Counted from the first letter of the stretch, positions 45,190 through 55,107 are shown. The stretch is 64,000 nt of DNA from CAVPWP01 sp050789285 (GCF_050789285.1 NZ_JBOUVX010000002.1:868001-932000); one strand, 5' to 3'. The notes: generated from the letters alone by a model not told the origin. Numbers and translations are program-made.

Positions 45190-46113
45190 ATGGCCACTGA
45201 CCGACCGACAAGCTTCCAGGACGTCATCCTGCGCCTTCAGGCCTACTGGGCCGCGAAGGGCTGCGCGATCCTGCAGCCCTACGACATGGAGGTCGGCGCT
45301 GGCACCTTCCACCCGGCCACGACCCTGCGCGCCCTGGGATCGAAACCCTGGGCTGCGGCCTATGTTCAGCCCTCGCGCCGGCCGACCGACGGGCGCTATG
45401 GCGAGAACCCCAATCGGCTGCAGCATTACTACCAGTTCCAGGTCCTCATCAAACCCTCGCCGCCCGACTTCCAGGAGCTTTACCTGGGCAGCCTCGAGGC
45501 CATCGGCATCGACCTTGGATCGCACGACATCCGCTTTGTCGAGGACGACTGGGAAAGCCCCACGCTGGGCGCCTGGGGTCTGGGCTGGGAGGTCTGGTGC
45601 GACGGCATGGAAGTCAGCCAGTTCACGTATTTCCAGCAGGTCGGCGGGCATGACTGCCGCCCGGTTTCGGGCGAGCTGACCTATGGCCTCGAACGGCTGG
45701 CGATGTATGTCCTTGGCATCGACCATGTGATGGAGATGCCATTCAACGACCCGCAGACGGCAATTCCGCTGAGCTACGGCGACATCTTCCGCCAGACGGA
45801 AGAGGAATACAGCCGCTGGAATTTCGATGTGGCCAACACCGACCTGCTTCTTCGCCATTTCGAAGAGGCCGAGGCCGAATGCGCCGCCATCCTTGCCCAG
45901 TCGGCGGTCGATCCGAAAACCGGCAAGCGCATTGTCATGGCCCATCCGGCCTATGACCAGTGCATCAAGGCCAGCCACCTCTTCAACCTGCTCGACGCGC
46001 GCGGCGTGATCTCGGTCACCGAGCGACAGGCCTACATCGGCCGCGTCCGCACGCTGGCGAAGGCCTGCGCCGACGCCTTCCTTGAAACCGAAGCGGGGGG
46101 ATGGGCGGCGTGA
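45190..46113 (+). CDS. glyQ: Glycine--tRNA ligase alpha subunit
   Basis: Catalytic subunit of the bacterial alpha2-beta2 glycyl-tRNA synthetase. 307 aa from the ATG at 45190 (MATDRPTSFQDVILRLQ). Segments GCAILQPYDMEVGAGTFHPA, NRLQHYYQFQVLIKPSP and GLERLAMYVLG are characteristic. An in-frame upstream ATG at 45130 would add atypical residues. glyS lies beyond one small gene in the same operon. Confidence 0.96.
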   Translation: MATDRPTSFQDVILRLQAYWAAKGCAILQPYDMEVGAGTFHPATTLRALGSKPWAAAYVQPSRRPTDGRYGENPNRLQHYYQFQVLIKPSPPDFQELYLGSLEAIGIDLGSHDIRFVEDDWESPTLGAWGLGWEVWCDGMEVSQFTYFQQVGGHDCRPVSGELTYGLERLAMYVLGIDHVMEMPFNDPQTAIPLSYGDIFRQTEEEYSRWNFDVANTDLLLRHFEEAEAECAAILAQSAVDPKTGKRIVMAHPAYDQCIKASHLFNLLDARGVISVTERQAYIGRVRTLAKACADAFLETEAGGWAA

Positions 46114-46149
46114 CGGCATTTCTGCGTCGTCCGACCGGTCTGCAGTGAC

Positions 46150-46677
46150 GTGAACGGAAAGGTCATCGGCATCGTTCTTGTGGGGCTTGGCCTTCTGGCC
46201 GGGGTCGCCATGTACTGGCTGCAGGTCTATGCCTTCTATGAAGAGGCGCGGCTTGTGGCGGACGGAGGCGAGGTCGAGATGAAGATCACCGCGACCTCGG
46301 GCGAGGTGGCCGACCTGCCCGTCGCAGACTTCACGGCCATCGACGCCGACAGCTCGCCCATCCGCTTTCGCGCCTGCTTCACGACCGAGGTCCCCGCGGG
46401 CCTGAGCCCCGCGCCCTACGCCACCGCCCTGCCGCTCAACGCGCCGCGCTGGTTCGACTGCTTCGACGCCGCGGCGATCGGCGGCGACCTCGACACCGGG
46501 GCGGCGGTGGCCGTCCTCGGGCAGGAGAACGTGCTTTACGGCATCGACCGGGTGATCGCGCTTTACCCGGACGGCCGCGCCTTCGCCTGGCACCAGATCA
46601 ACCGATGCGGGGAAGAGGTCTTCGACGGGCAGCCCGCCCCCGAAGGCTGTCCCACCCCGCCTGAAAGGGACGAGTGA
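46150..46677 (+). CDS. DUF6446-like membrane-anchored protein
   Basis: 175 aa starting at GTG 46150. An N-terminal anchor (VIGIVLVGLGLLAGVAMYWL) is followed by a periplasmic domain with FRACFTTEVP, WFDCFDAAAIGG and NRCGEEVFDGQPAPEGC, whose cysteines could form disulfides. Proteins of this pattern sit between glyQ and glyS in Rhodobacteraceae and are sometimes mislabelled histidine kinase; no kinase motif is present. Its stop overlaps the glyS start. Function unknown. Confidence 0.75.
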   Translation: MNGKVIGIVLVGLGLLAGVAMYWLQVYAFYEEARLVADGGEVEMKITATSGEVADLPVADFTAIDADSSPIRFRACFTTEVPAGLSPAPYATALPLNAPRWFDCFDAAAIGGDLDTGAAVAVLGQENVLYGIDRVIALYPDGRAFAWHQINRCGEEVFDGQPAPEGCPTPPERDE

Positions 46678-48932
46678 TGCCCGATCTTCTGATCGAACTT
46701 CTGTCCGAGGAAATCCCCGCCCGGATGCAGGCCCGCGCGGCCGAGGATCTCAGGCGCCTCGTCACCGACGGTCTTGTCGAGGCCGGGCTGACCTATGCCC
46801 ATGCCGCCGCCTTCGCCACGCCGCGCCGACTGACGCTGGCCGTCGAGGGGCTGCTGGCCGAAAGCCCCGCGCTGAAGGAGGAACGCAAGGGCCCCCGCAC
46901 CGACGCACCCACGCAGGCGGTCGAGGGGTTCCTGCGCGCGACGGGCGTGTCGCGCGAGGCGCTCGAGGTGCGCGACGACAAGAAGGGGCAGGTCTATTTC
47001 GCGGTGATCGACAGGCCCGGCCGCCCCGCGGCCGAGATCGTGGCCGAGGTTCTGGGCCGCGCGATCCGCGACTTTCCCTGGCCGAAATCCATGCGCTGGG
47101 GCGGCGGAACCCTGCGCTGGGTGCGCCCGCTGCGCTCGATCCTGTGCCTTCTGACCGACCAGGCCGGCGCCACGGTCGTTCCGATGGAGATCGAGGGGCT
47201 GGTGGCCGGCGACACCACCGCGGGTCATCCCTTCCTGTCGGCGGGCCGGTTCGCGGTCACGTCGTTCGACGACTACGTGCGCAAGCTCAAGCGCGCCCAT
47301 GTGATCCTGTCGCCCGAGGAACGGGCCGCGCAGATCCTGCACGACGCGCGTCACCTTGCCTTCGCGCAGGGACTTGAACTGGTCGAGGACACGGGCCTTC
47401 TGGCCGAGGTCGCGGGGCTTGTGGAATGGCCCGTCGTTCTGATGGGCGACATCGACGCCGCCTTCCTTGGCCTGCCGCCCGAGGTGCTGCGCATCTCGAT
47501 GAAGGAGCATCAGAAGTTCTTTTCGGTGAAGGACCCCAGGACCGGGCGCATCGAGAAATTCGTGACCGTCGCCAACATCGCGACCGACGACGAGGGCGCG
47601 CTGATCCTTGCGGGCAACCGCAAGGTGCTGGGCGCGCGGCTGTCGGACGCGCGCTTCTTCTGGGAAAACGACCTGCGCACGGTGAAGGCCAAGGGTCTCG
47701 AAGGGATGGCCGCGCCGCTGGCGAACGTGACCTTCCACAACCTGCTCGGCAGTCAGGCCGACCGCATCGCGCGGATCGAGGCGCTGGCACGCGACATCGC
47801 GCCACTTGTAGGCGCGCGGCCCGACCTTGCCGCGGAAGCCGCGCGGGTCTGCAAGGCCGACCTCGCGTCCGAGATGGTCTATGAGTTCCCCGAGCTTCAG
47901 GGGATCATGGGAAAATACTACGCCGAGGCCGCCGGTCTGCCGGCCGAGGTGGCGGCAGCCTGCCCCGAGCACTACTCGCCCCTTGGCCCCTCGGACGCCG
48001 TGCCGACGGCGCCGGTCAGCGTGGCTGTGGCGCTTGCCGACAAGCTGGACATGTTGTGCGGATTCTGGGCGATCGACGAAAAGCCCACCGGATCGAAGGA
48101 CCCCTTCGCGCTGCGCCGGGCGGCGCTTGGCGTGATCCGGATCGCGCTTGCCAACGGGCTGCGCCTGTCGCTTGATCGCTACATCGATGCGCAGCTTCTG
48201 CGTCTCAAGATCGCGCTGCACCGCGACCTTGCCAGCGAGGCCGAGCTTCAGGCGATGCACGAAACACTCGACGCGATTGCGGACCACGGCGTTTTCGGCG
48301 CCGCCTTCCGAACGGTGATTTCGGCGCGCGACGCGGACGGCGGTGGCCCGCGTACCGGCGATGGGACGCTTCTTGGCCGGGTGTCGGCGGTCATACCCGA
48401 CCTGTCGGACGACCTTGCATCCTTTATCCACGACCGGCTGAAGGTGCACCTGCGCGACGAAGGCCTGCGACACGACGTGATCGACGCCTGTATCGCGATG
48501 CCCGGCAACGACGACCTTGTGCTTGTCGAGCGGCGGGCGAAGGCCTTGGCCGAGATTCTGGCGACCGACGACGGCGAGAACCTGATCCAGGCTTTCCGCC
48601 GCGCCTACAACATCCTGACGCAGGCCGAGGCGCAGGACGGTGTCGAATACTCGTTCGGTCCCGACCCGAAGTTCGCGGAGGCGGCCGAAGAGCGCGCGCT
48701 TTTCGCCGCCCTCGACGCCGCAGAAGACCGAATTGCCGTCGCGATTCCCCTGGAGGATTTCACCGCAGCGATGCAGGCCATGGCCGCGCTGCGCGCCCCG
48801 GTCGACGCCTTCTTCGAGGCGGTGCAGGTCAACACCGACAACGCTGCGGTCCGGCGCAACCGTCTGAACCTCTTGCACCGGATCTGCCAAACCTGCCTGT
48901 CGGTTGCCGATCTGCGACGTCTGGAAGGCTGA
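46677..48932 (+). CDS. glyS: Glycine--tRNA ligase beta subunit
   Basis: tRNA-binding subunit of glycyl-tRNA synthetase. 751 aa from the ATG at 46677; a GTG just before it at 46674 is also possible. MPDLLIELLSEEIPARMQ is the classical start; KSMRWGGGTLRWVRPLRSI and ISMKEHQKFFSV are core segments; the C-terminal region is the DALR-type anticodon-binding part. Overlaps the preceding DUF6446 gene by one base. Confidence 0.95.
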   Translation: MPDLLIELLSEEIPARMQARAAEDLRRLVTDGLVEAGLTYAHAAAFATPRRLTLAVEGLLAESPALKEERKGPRTDAPTQAVEGFLRATGVSREALEVRDDKKGQVYFAVIDRPGRPAAEIVAEVLGRAIRDFPWPKSMRWGGGTLRWVRPLRSILCLLTDQAGATVVPMEIEGLVAGDTTAGHPFLSAGRFAVTSFDDYVRKLKRAHVILSPEERAAQILHDARHLAFAQGLELVEDTGLLAEVAGLVEWPVVLMGDIDAAFLGLPPEVLRISMKEHQKFFSVKDPRTGRIEKFVTVANIATDDEGALILAGNRKVLGARLSDARFFWENDLRTVKAKGLEGMAAPLANVTFHNLLGSQADRIARIEALARDIAPLVGARPDLAAEAARVCKADLASEMVYEFPELQGIMGKYYAEAAGLPAEVAAACPEHYSPLGPSDAVPTAPVSVAVALADKLDMLCGFWAIDEKPTGSKDPFALRRAALGVIRIALANGLRLSLDRYIDAQLLRLKIALHRDLASEAELQAMHETLDAIADHGVFGAAFRTVISARDADGGGPRTGDGTLLGRVSAVIPDLSDDLASFIHDRLKVHLRDEGLRHDVIDACIAMPGNDDLVLVERRAKALAEILATDDGENLIQAFRRAYNILTQAEAQDGVEYSFGPDPKFAEAAEERALFAALDAAEDRIAVAIPLEDFTAAMQAMAALRAPVDAFFEAVQVNTDNAAVRRNRLNLLHRICQTCLSVADLRRLEG

Positions 48933-48981
48933 CCTGTCATGCGCGACACTGTCACGCTTGCCTGACAAACGCGCTTGGGCC

Positions 48982-51576
48982 ATGGTGCAGGAGCAGACGG
49001 GTGCCGCAGTGCAGAAACATATTGGAATCGCCGATTTTACCGAGATCACGCCGACGGCGCCGATCGCGGTCGGCCTGCACGGTGGCCGCGCGAAATGCCT
49101 GCAGCGGCTGATCCGCCTTGACCTGCCGGTGCCGCGCACGGTCGCGCTGTCGTTTCCCGCCGTTCGCCGGATCGCCGCAGGCGAAACCGTCGACGTCGAC
49201 GCCATCCTTGCAGGGTTCGGCGCCATGCCTCTGGTGTCGGTCCGGCCCTCGTCGCAGGACCCCGACTGGGGCGGTCCGGGGGCGATCCTGAACATCGGCA
49301 TGACCGATGCCCGCCATGCCGAACTTTCGGCCACGCTGGGCCGGGCGGCGGCCGACCTGCTCTATCTCAAGTTCATCCAGGCCTATGCCGTGCACGTGGC
49401 GCGGCTTGACCCCGAGATGTTCGACATTCCGGCCGAGGTCGTCGAGACGACGCTCCACGACATGCTCTTCGCCTACGAGGAAGAAACGGACGAGCCGTTC
49501 CCGCAGGACCCCGCGCGGCAACTGGCCGAGGTTCTGCGGTCGATGGCGCGGGCCTGGGAAGGCACATCGGCGCGGCTTCTGCGGCAGGCCAAGGGCGCGC
49601 CCGCCGACGCCGGTCTTGGGCTTGTGGTGCAGGCGATGGCCCTGGGGATCGGTCCCGTCGAAAGCGGATCGGGCGTGATCCAGTTCGTCGACGGGGCGAC
49701 CGGCCGACCGCAGATAACCGGCCGCTACCTGTCGCAAAGCCAGGGCCGTGACGCGCTGACAGCGGATGCGGGCGCGCTGTTCCTGACCCGCGATCCGCGC
49801 GGTCAGTCGCTGGAAGAACACTGCCCGGACTGCTTCGCCGAACTTCTGCGCTATGGCGCGTTGTGCCGGGAACGTCTGCGCGAAGAGATGCAGATCGAGT
49901 TCGCCCTCGAGGCTGGCCGGCTCAGCGTGCTGGACGCGGTGCGCGTCGGGCGCACGGCGCGAGGCGAAGTGCGCATCTCGGTCGCGCTGGCCGAAGACGG
50001 CATCATCTCGCACGAGGAAGCGGTGCTGCGCGTGCCGCCGCGTGCCTTGCCCGAGCTTCTGCACCACCAGGTCGATCCGCGCGGTCATCGCGATGTGCTG
50101 GCGCGCGGGATCGGCGCCAGTCCCGGCGCGGCAACGGGGCGCATCGCGCTGAGTTCGCGCACCGCGCAGCAGATGAAGTCGCGCGAAGAACCCTGCATCC
50201 TTGTGCGGCGCGAAACCAAGCCCGAGGATATCCGTGGCATGCACGCCTCGGTCGGCGTGCTGACCGAACGCGGCGGCATGTCCAGCCATGCCGCGGTGAT
50301 CGCGCGTGGGCTGGGCCTGCCCTGCGTCGTCGGCGTCTCGTCGATGAAGATCAACCGGCGCGACCGATCCGTCACCTTCGGCGACGGGCGGGTCTTCTTC
50401 GAGGGCGACGTCGTCACGCTCGACGGCACGGCGGGCCAGGCCATGGCCGGCGAGGTGGCGCTTCTTGCCCCTGCGCTGGACGACGCGTTCCAGACGCTGC
50501 TCGACTGGGCCGACGACGCGCGCGACATCGGCGTGCGCGCCAATGCCGACACCCCGGAAGAGGCGCAGATGGCCCGACGTTTCGCCGCCGAGGGCATAGG
50601 TCTGTGCCGGACCGAGCACATGTTCTTCGCCGAATCCCGCCTGATCGTGATGCGCGAGATGATCTTCGCGGACCGTGCCGAAGATCGCGCCGCCGTGCTC
50701 GAGCGCCTGCTGCCGATGCAGCGCGCCGACTTCGAGGAACTGTTCGAGATCATGCAGGGCCATCCGGTGTGCATCCGTCTCTTCGATCCCCCACTGCACG
50801 AGTTCCTGCCCACGGGACGCGAGGGCATTCGCGAACTGGCCGACGCGCTGGATCTTCCCGTGTCGACCGTCAGCCGCCGCGTCGAGGCCCTGAGCGAGTT
50901 CAACCCGATGCTGGGTATGCGCGGCGTGCGCCTTGGGATCACGGTGCCCGAGATCTATGACATGCAGGCCCGCGCGATCTTCGAGGCGACCGTGGCCGTC
51001 AGCCGGCGGGGCGACGCGGTCGTGCCCGAGGTGATGATCCCGCTGGTTTCGGCCAAGCGCGAGGTCGAGCTTGTCAAGGCAAGGGTCGACGCGGTCGCGG
51101 CGGCCGTCCGCGCCGAGACCGGCGTCGATTTCGACTACCGGCTGGGCGTCATGGTCGAAACCCCGCGCGCCAGCCTTCGCGCGGGCGAGATCGCGCAACA
51201 TGCGGCCTTCCTGAGTTTCGGCACCAACGATTTGACCCAGATGACCTATGGGCTTTCGCGCGACGACGCCGGGCGCTTCATGGGATCCTACGTCAGCCAG
51301 GGCGTCTTTCCCGAGGACCCCTTCCACCGGCTTGACATCGACGGGGTCGGCGAGTTGCTGAAGATCGGGGCGGAACGCGGGCGCGCGGGGCGGCCGGACG
51401 TGACGCTTTCGGTCTGCGGCGAACATGGCGGCGACCCGGATTCGATCGCGTTCTGCCGCAACGCAGGCTTCGATTACGTGTCCTGTTCGCCCTTCCGCGT
51501 GCCTGTCGCGCGACTCGCTGCGGCCCATGCGGCGATCGATGCCCGACGGGCGGCCCTGGCAGAACAGGCCATCTGA
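48982..51576 (+). CDS. PEP-utilising enzyme, pyruvate phosphate dikinase-like
   Basis: 864 aa from the ATG at 48982, with PPDK domain order. The phosphohistidine domain is intact (GGMSSHAAVIARG, His436), as is the PEP/pyruvate barrel (GTNDLTQMTYGLSRDDAGRF; catalytic Cys812 in VCGEHGGDP). The N-terminal ATP-grasp half is eroded: GGKG reads GGRA and the LQTR nucleotide-contact motif reads LDAV (315-320 region), while SVR is kept. It may be a PPDK with altered phosphate donor or a non-catalytic paralogue; the usual annotation would be ppdK. Follows glyS by about 50 bp, as in related genomes. Confidence 0.82.
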   Translation: MVQEQTGAAVQKHIGIADFTEITPTAPIAVGLHGGRAKCLQRLIRLDLPVPRTVALSFPAVRRIAAGETVDVDAILAGFGAMPLVSVRPSSQDPDWGGPGAILNIGMTDARHAELSATLGRAAADLLYLKFIQAYAVHVARLDPEMFDIPAEVVETTLHDMLFAYEEETDEPFPQDPARQLAEVLRSMARAWEGTSARLLRQAKGAPADAGLGLVVQAMALGIGPVESGSGVIQFVDGATGRPQITGRYLSQSQGRDALTADAGALFLTRDPRGQSLEEHCPDCFAELLRYGALCRERLREEMQIEFALEAGRLSVLDAVRVGRTARGEVRISVALAEDGIISHEEAVLRVPPRALPELLHHQVDPRGHRDVLARGIGASPGAATGRIALSSRTAQQMKSREEPCILVRRETKPEDIRGMHASVGVLTERGGMSSHAAVIARGLGLPCVVGVSSMKINRRDRSVTFGDGRVFFEGDVVTLDGTAGQAMAGEVALLAPALDDAFQTLLDWADDARDIGVRANADTPEEAQMARRFAAEGIGLCRTEHMFFAESRLIVMREMIFADRAEDRAAVLERLLPMQRADFEELFEIMQGHPVCIRLFDPPLHEFLPTGREGIRELADALDLPVSTVSRRVEALSEFNPMLGMRGVRLGITVPEIYDMQARAIFEATVAVSRRGDAVVPEVMIPLVSAKREVELVKARVDAVAAAVRAETGVDFDYRLGVMVETPRASLRAGEIAQHAAFLSFGTNDLTQMTYGLSRDDAGRFMGSYVSQGVFPEDPFHRLDIDGVGELLKIGAERGRAGRPDVTLSVCGEHGGDPDSIAFCRNAGFDYVSCSPFRVPVARLAAAHAAIDARRAALAEQAI

Positions 51577-51757
51577 CCCGTCAAGTTATCCACATTTTGC
51601 CCCGCGGATCGGCGGATTTCCGCCCTCCTGCGCCCCTGTCGTAGGGTAAACACTCCGTTTCCGTTCTGGCACTGGACCCTTGCGGCGGAATGGGTCTAGG
51701 CCCACCGGGTTGAAGCCGGATCGCAAGGTTCGGCGCTGTCGAAGTGGAGGGGGCTCC

Positions 51758-52450
51758 ATGTTCTTGCAACCCATTCGTTGGGCGGCGATCTGTTTTCTCG
51801 CCGCGCTGACGGCTTTGCCGGCATCGGCTGATGTCGTGATGAGCCAGTCCAACAATCCGCGGATCGCCATCGATGCCCAGGTCTCGGGTCTTCTCGGGGC
51901 CGAGCGCGAGGCGCTGGCGAACGTGCGCGCGCAGCGCGTGCATCGACTGGTCGAGCCTCTTGCGCCGCATGGCGGGCGGGGACTGCCCAAGGTGCGTTAT
52001 TCACGGGAGTTCCTGCGCGGTCTGCCGAAAGCCTCAGGCGGCAAGGAATGGGCCTGCCTGGCCGAGGCCCTGTATTTCGAGGCGCGCGGCGAGGCGGTCG
52101 AGGGCATCTTCGCGGTCGCCGAGGTCATCCTCAACCGTGTCGACAGCGATCGCTATCCCGACACGATCTGCGGAGTGGTGCACGAGGGTACGGGCAAACG
52201 CTACCAGTGCCAGTTCACCTACACCTGCGACGGCCGCAAGGAAGTGATCACCGAACCCGGCGCTTTCGAGATGGTGGGCAAGGTCGCCCGCATGATGCTT
52301 GACGGCAAGCCGCGCACCCTGACGGGCGGGGCGACCCATTACCACACCAAGTCGGTGACCCCGCGCTGGTCGCGCGCTTTTCCGCGCACCACGACCATCG
52401 GCTATCATCACTTCTACCGGATGCCCGAGGCCACGCTTGTGCGCGGCTGA
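51758..52450 (+). CDS. Cell wall hydrolase, SleB/CwlJ family
   Basis: 230 aa from the ATG at 51758, with GTGGAGGGGG just upstream. Signal peptide (MFLQPIRWAAICFLAALTAL, cut near ASA-D). The hydrolase domain covers about 110-220: EWACLAEALYFEARGEAVEG with the likely catalytic Glu, ILNRVDSDRYPDTICGVV and CQFTYTCDGR. Acts on peptidoglycan in the periplasm in growth or division; spore germination does not apply in this organism. Single gene. Confidence 0.88.
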   Translation: MFLQPIRWAAICFLAALTALPASADVVMSQSNNPRIAIDAQVSGLLGAEREALANVRAQRVHRLVEPLAPHGGRGLPKVRYSREFLRGLPKASGGKEWACLAEALYFEARGEAVEGIFAVAEVILNRVDSDRYPDTICGVVHEGTGKRYQCQFTYTCDGRKEVITEPGAFEMVGKVARMMLDGKPRTLTGGATHYHTKSVTPRWSRAFPRTTTIGYHHFYRMPEATLVRG

Positions 52451-52606
52451 AATGCCGCGGCGCGGGCCGGTAACATCGTGAAACCTTCCGCGAGGCATGC
52501 GCGGGATGCAGGCCCTGCCGCCCTGTGCTAAAAGGCCCGAACAGCCCGCGCAGGCAACAGGCGCGGGTGGGCAGAAGCAGTCGGGCAGGACCAGGGGCGG
52601 AAATTC

Positions 52607-53953
52607 ATGACGCGCAAGCTTTTCGGCACCGATGGGGTGCGGGGAAAGGCCAACACCTATCCCATGACGGCCGAGATGGCGCTGCGCCTTGGCGCGGCCT
52701 CGGGCCGGTACTTCCGGCGCGACGGGTCGGGCGGACACCGCGTGGTGATCGGCAAGGACACGCGCTTGTCGGGATACATGCTCGAGAACGCGTTGACCGC
52801 GGGGCTGACCTCGACGGGGATGAACGTGCTGTTGCTTGGCCCGGTGCCCACGCCGGCAGTGGGCATGCTGACCATGTCGATGCGAGCCGATGTCGGCATC
52901 ATGATCTCGGCCAGTCACAACCCGGCGCATGACAACGGGATCAAGTTCTTCGGACCCGATGGCTTCAAGCTGTCCGACGACGCCGAGACCGAGATCGAGC
53001 AGCTTGTCGAGGAAGGGGTCGAACCCGCGCAGGCCCGAAACATCGGCCGCGCCAAGCGCATCGACGATGGCCGCTTTCGCTATGTCGAGCGGGTGAAGAC
53101 CACCTTCCCGCAGGGTCTGCGTCTTGACGGGCTCAAGGTCGTGGTCGACTGCGCGAACGGCGCGGCCTACCGGGTGGCGCCGGACGTCTTCTGGGAACTC
53201 GGGGCCGAGGTGATCCCGGTGGGCGTCTCGCCCAACGGGTTCAACATAAACGAGCGCTGCGGCTCGACCCAGCCGGCCACCGCGGCCGAAGCCGTGGTCG
53301 CGCACGGCGCAGACGTGGGCATCTGCCTAGACGGTGACGCGGACCGCGTCGTGATCATCGACGAAACCGGCGCGGTGGCCGATGGCGACCAGATCATGGC
53401 GCTTTTCGCCGCGCGCATGGCCGAGCGTGACCTTCTTGCCGGCGGCACGCTTGTCGCCACGGTCATGTCGAACCTTGGCCTGGAACGCTTTCTTTCGGCG
53501 CGGGGCCTGAGGCTGCACCGGACTGCAGTGGGCGACCGCTACGTGGTCGAGGCGATGCGCGCGCACGGCTTCAACCTGGGCGGCGAACAGTCCGGCCACA
53601 TCGTGATGACCGACTACGCCACCACCGGTGACGGGCTGATCGCCGGGCTGCATTTCGTGGGCGAGATGGCCCGCACGGGCCGCCGCGCCAGCGACCTTGC
53701 GCGGAACTTCGACCCCGTCCCGCAACTTCTGCGCAATGTCCGCTACGGCGCCGGCGCCGACCCGCTGTCGGCCGACCGCGTCAAGGCGATCATCGAAGCG
53801 GCCGAGGCCGAACTTTCCGGAAGCGGGCGACTTCTGATCCGCAAGTCGGGCACAGAGCCGCTGATCCGCATCATGGCCGAATGCGAGGACGAGGGCCTTC
53901 TGACCCGCGTCGTCGACGGCATCGCCGCCGAGGTCGAGGCCAGCGCAGCCTGA
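52607..53953 (+). CDS. glmM: Phosphoglucosamine mutase
   Basis: Glucosamine 6-phosphate to glucosamine 1-phosphate, towards UDP-GlcNAc for peptidoglycan and LPS. 448 aa. Start FGTDGVRGKANTYPMT, active-site phosphoserine in MISASHNPAHDNGIKFFG, metal loop DGDADRV, sugar loop GGEQSGH and phosphate loop RKSGTEPLIRIM. Follows the cell wall hydrolase gene with about 155 bp between. Confidence 0.96.
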   Translation: MTRKLFGTDGVRGKANTYPMTAEMALRLGAASGRYFRRDGSGGHRVVIGKDTRLSGYMLENALTAGLTSTGMNVLLLGPVPTPAVGMLTMSMRADVGIMISASHNPAHDNGIKFFGPDGFKLSDDAETEIEQLVEEGVEPAQARNIGRAKRIDDGRFRYVERVKTTFPQGLRLDGLKVVVDCANGAAYRVAPDVFWELGAEVIPVGVSPNGFNINERCGSTQPATAAEAVVAHGADVGICLDGDADRVVIIDETGAVADGDQIMALFAARMAERDLLAGGTLVATVMSNLGLERFLSARGLRLHRTAVGDRYVVEAMRAHGFNLGGEQSGHIVMTDYATTGDGLIAGLHFVGEMARTGRRASDLARNFDPVPQLLRNVRYGAGADPLSADRVKAIIEAAEAELSGSGRLLIRKSGTEPLIRIMAECEDEGLLTRVVDGIAAEVEASAA

Positions 53954-54035
53954 CCCCGGTGCAGGGCGCGTCGAATGACGCGGCCTCGGCCTGTCCGGCC
54001 CGATCCGGCACCAGCCGACAAGGATGCGCGCATGC

Positions 54036-54062
54036 AAAGGGGCGCCCCCTGAGGGACGCCCC
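54036..54062 (-). terminator. Terminator hairpin downstream of ilvC
   Basis: On the minus strand GGGGCGTCCCT pairs with AGGGGGCGCCCC around a CA loop, with one G-U and one bulge, and the sequence then reads TTTG. It begins 22 bp after the ilvC stop and faces the end of glmM. Confidence 0.65.
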
Positions 54063-54084
54063 CGCCAATCGGGCTGTCCGACCC

Positions 54085-55107
54085 TCAGTTCTTGGACTTG
54101 TCGACCATCTTGCCCTTCGAGATCCAGGGCATCATGGCGCGCAGCTTTTCGCCGACCTTCTCGATCTCGTGTTCGTCGTTGATCCGGCGGGTGGCCTTGA
54201 ACATCGGCTGGCCCACGGCGTTCTCTTGCATGAAGTCGCGCACGAAGCGGCCGGTCTGGATGTCCGTCAGGACGTCCTTCATGCGCTTCTTGGTCTCGTC
54301 GTAGGGCAGGATTCGCGGACCCGAGACATACTCGCCATACTCGGCGGTGTTCGAGATCGAGTAGTTCATGTTGGCGATGCCGCCTTCGTAGATCAGATCG
54401 ACGATCAGCTTCACCTCGTGCAGGCACTCGAAATAGGCCATCTCGGGCTCGTAGCCGGCCTCGACCAGGGTTTCGAAGCCCATGCGGATCAGTTCGACCA
54501 GACCGCCGCAAAGCACGGCCTGTTCGCCGAAGAGGTCCGTCTCGCATTCCTGGCGGAAGTTGGTCTCGATGATGCCGGAGCGCCCGCCGCCGATGGCCGA
54601 GCAGTAGGACAGACCGATCTCGAGCGCCTTACCGGTGGCGTCGTTGTGCACGGCGACCAGGCAGGGCACGCCGCCCCCCTTGACGAATTCGCCCCGCACG
54701 GTGTGGCCGGGGCCCTTCGGCGCCATCATGATGACGTCGACGCCGGGCTTCGGCTCGATCAGTCCGAAGTGCACGTTCAGGCCATGGGCGAAGGCGATCG
54801 CCGCGCCTTCGCGCAGGTTGTCATGGACATGCTGCTTGTAGGTCGCGGCCTGAAGTTCGTCGGGCATGGTGAACATGATCAGGTCGCACCAGGCCGCGGC
54901 CTCGGCGATGCCCATGACGGTCAGCCCCTCGGCCTCGGCCTTCTTCGCGCTGGGCGAACCCGGGCGCAGCGCAACGGCAAGGTTCTTCGCGCCCGAATCC
55001 CGCAGGTTCAGCGCGTGGGCGTGGCCCTGGCTGCCGTAGCCAAGGATGGCGACCTTCTTGTCCTTGATGAGATTGATGTCGCAGTCGCGGTCGTAATAGA
55101 CGCGCAT
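54085..55107 (-). CDS. ilvC: Ketol-acid reductoisomerase
   Basis: Second common step of isoleucine/valine synthesis, NADPH- and Mg-dependent. 340 aa, class I length, from the ATG at 55107 (MRVYYDRDCDINLIKDKK). Cofactor loop GYGSQGHAHALNLRDSG, MMAPKGPGHTVRGEF, and knotted C-terminal domain with FGEQAVLCGG and ECLHEVKLIVDLIYEGG. Divergent from two AsnC/Lrp-type regulator genes across 127 bp, which suggests control by them. Confidence 0.96.
   Translation of the reverse strand: MRVYYDRDCDINLIKDKKVAILGYGSQGHAHALNLRDSGAKNLAVALRPGSPSAKKAEAEGLTVMGIAEAAAWCDLIMFTMPDELQAATYKQHVHDNLREGAAIAFAHGLNVHFGLIEPKPGVDVIMMAPKGPGHTVRGEFVKGGGVPCLVAVHNDATGKALEIGLSYCSAIGGGRSGIIETNFRQECETDLFGEQAVLCGGLVELIRMGFETLVEAGYEPEMAYFECLHEVKLIVDLIYEGGIANMNYSISNTAEYGEYVSGPRILPYDETKKRMKDVLTDIQTGRFVRDFMQENAVGQPMFKATRRINDEHEIEKVGEKLRAMMPWISKGKMVDKSKN

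Noticed and set aside
51586..51594. A perfect DnaA box (TTATCCACA)
   Set aside because: It is single, with no cluster of further boxes, no AT-rich unwinding region and no dnaA, dnaN or parAB nearby, so it is not evidence of an origin.
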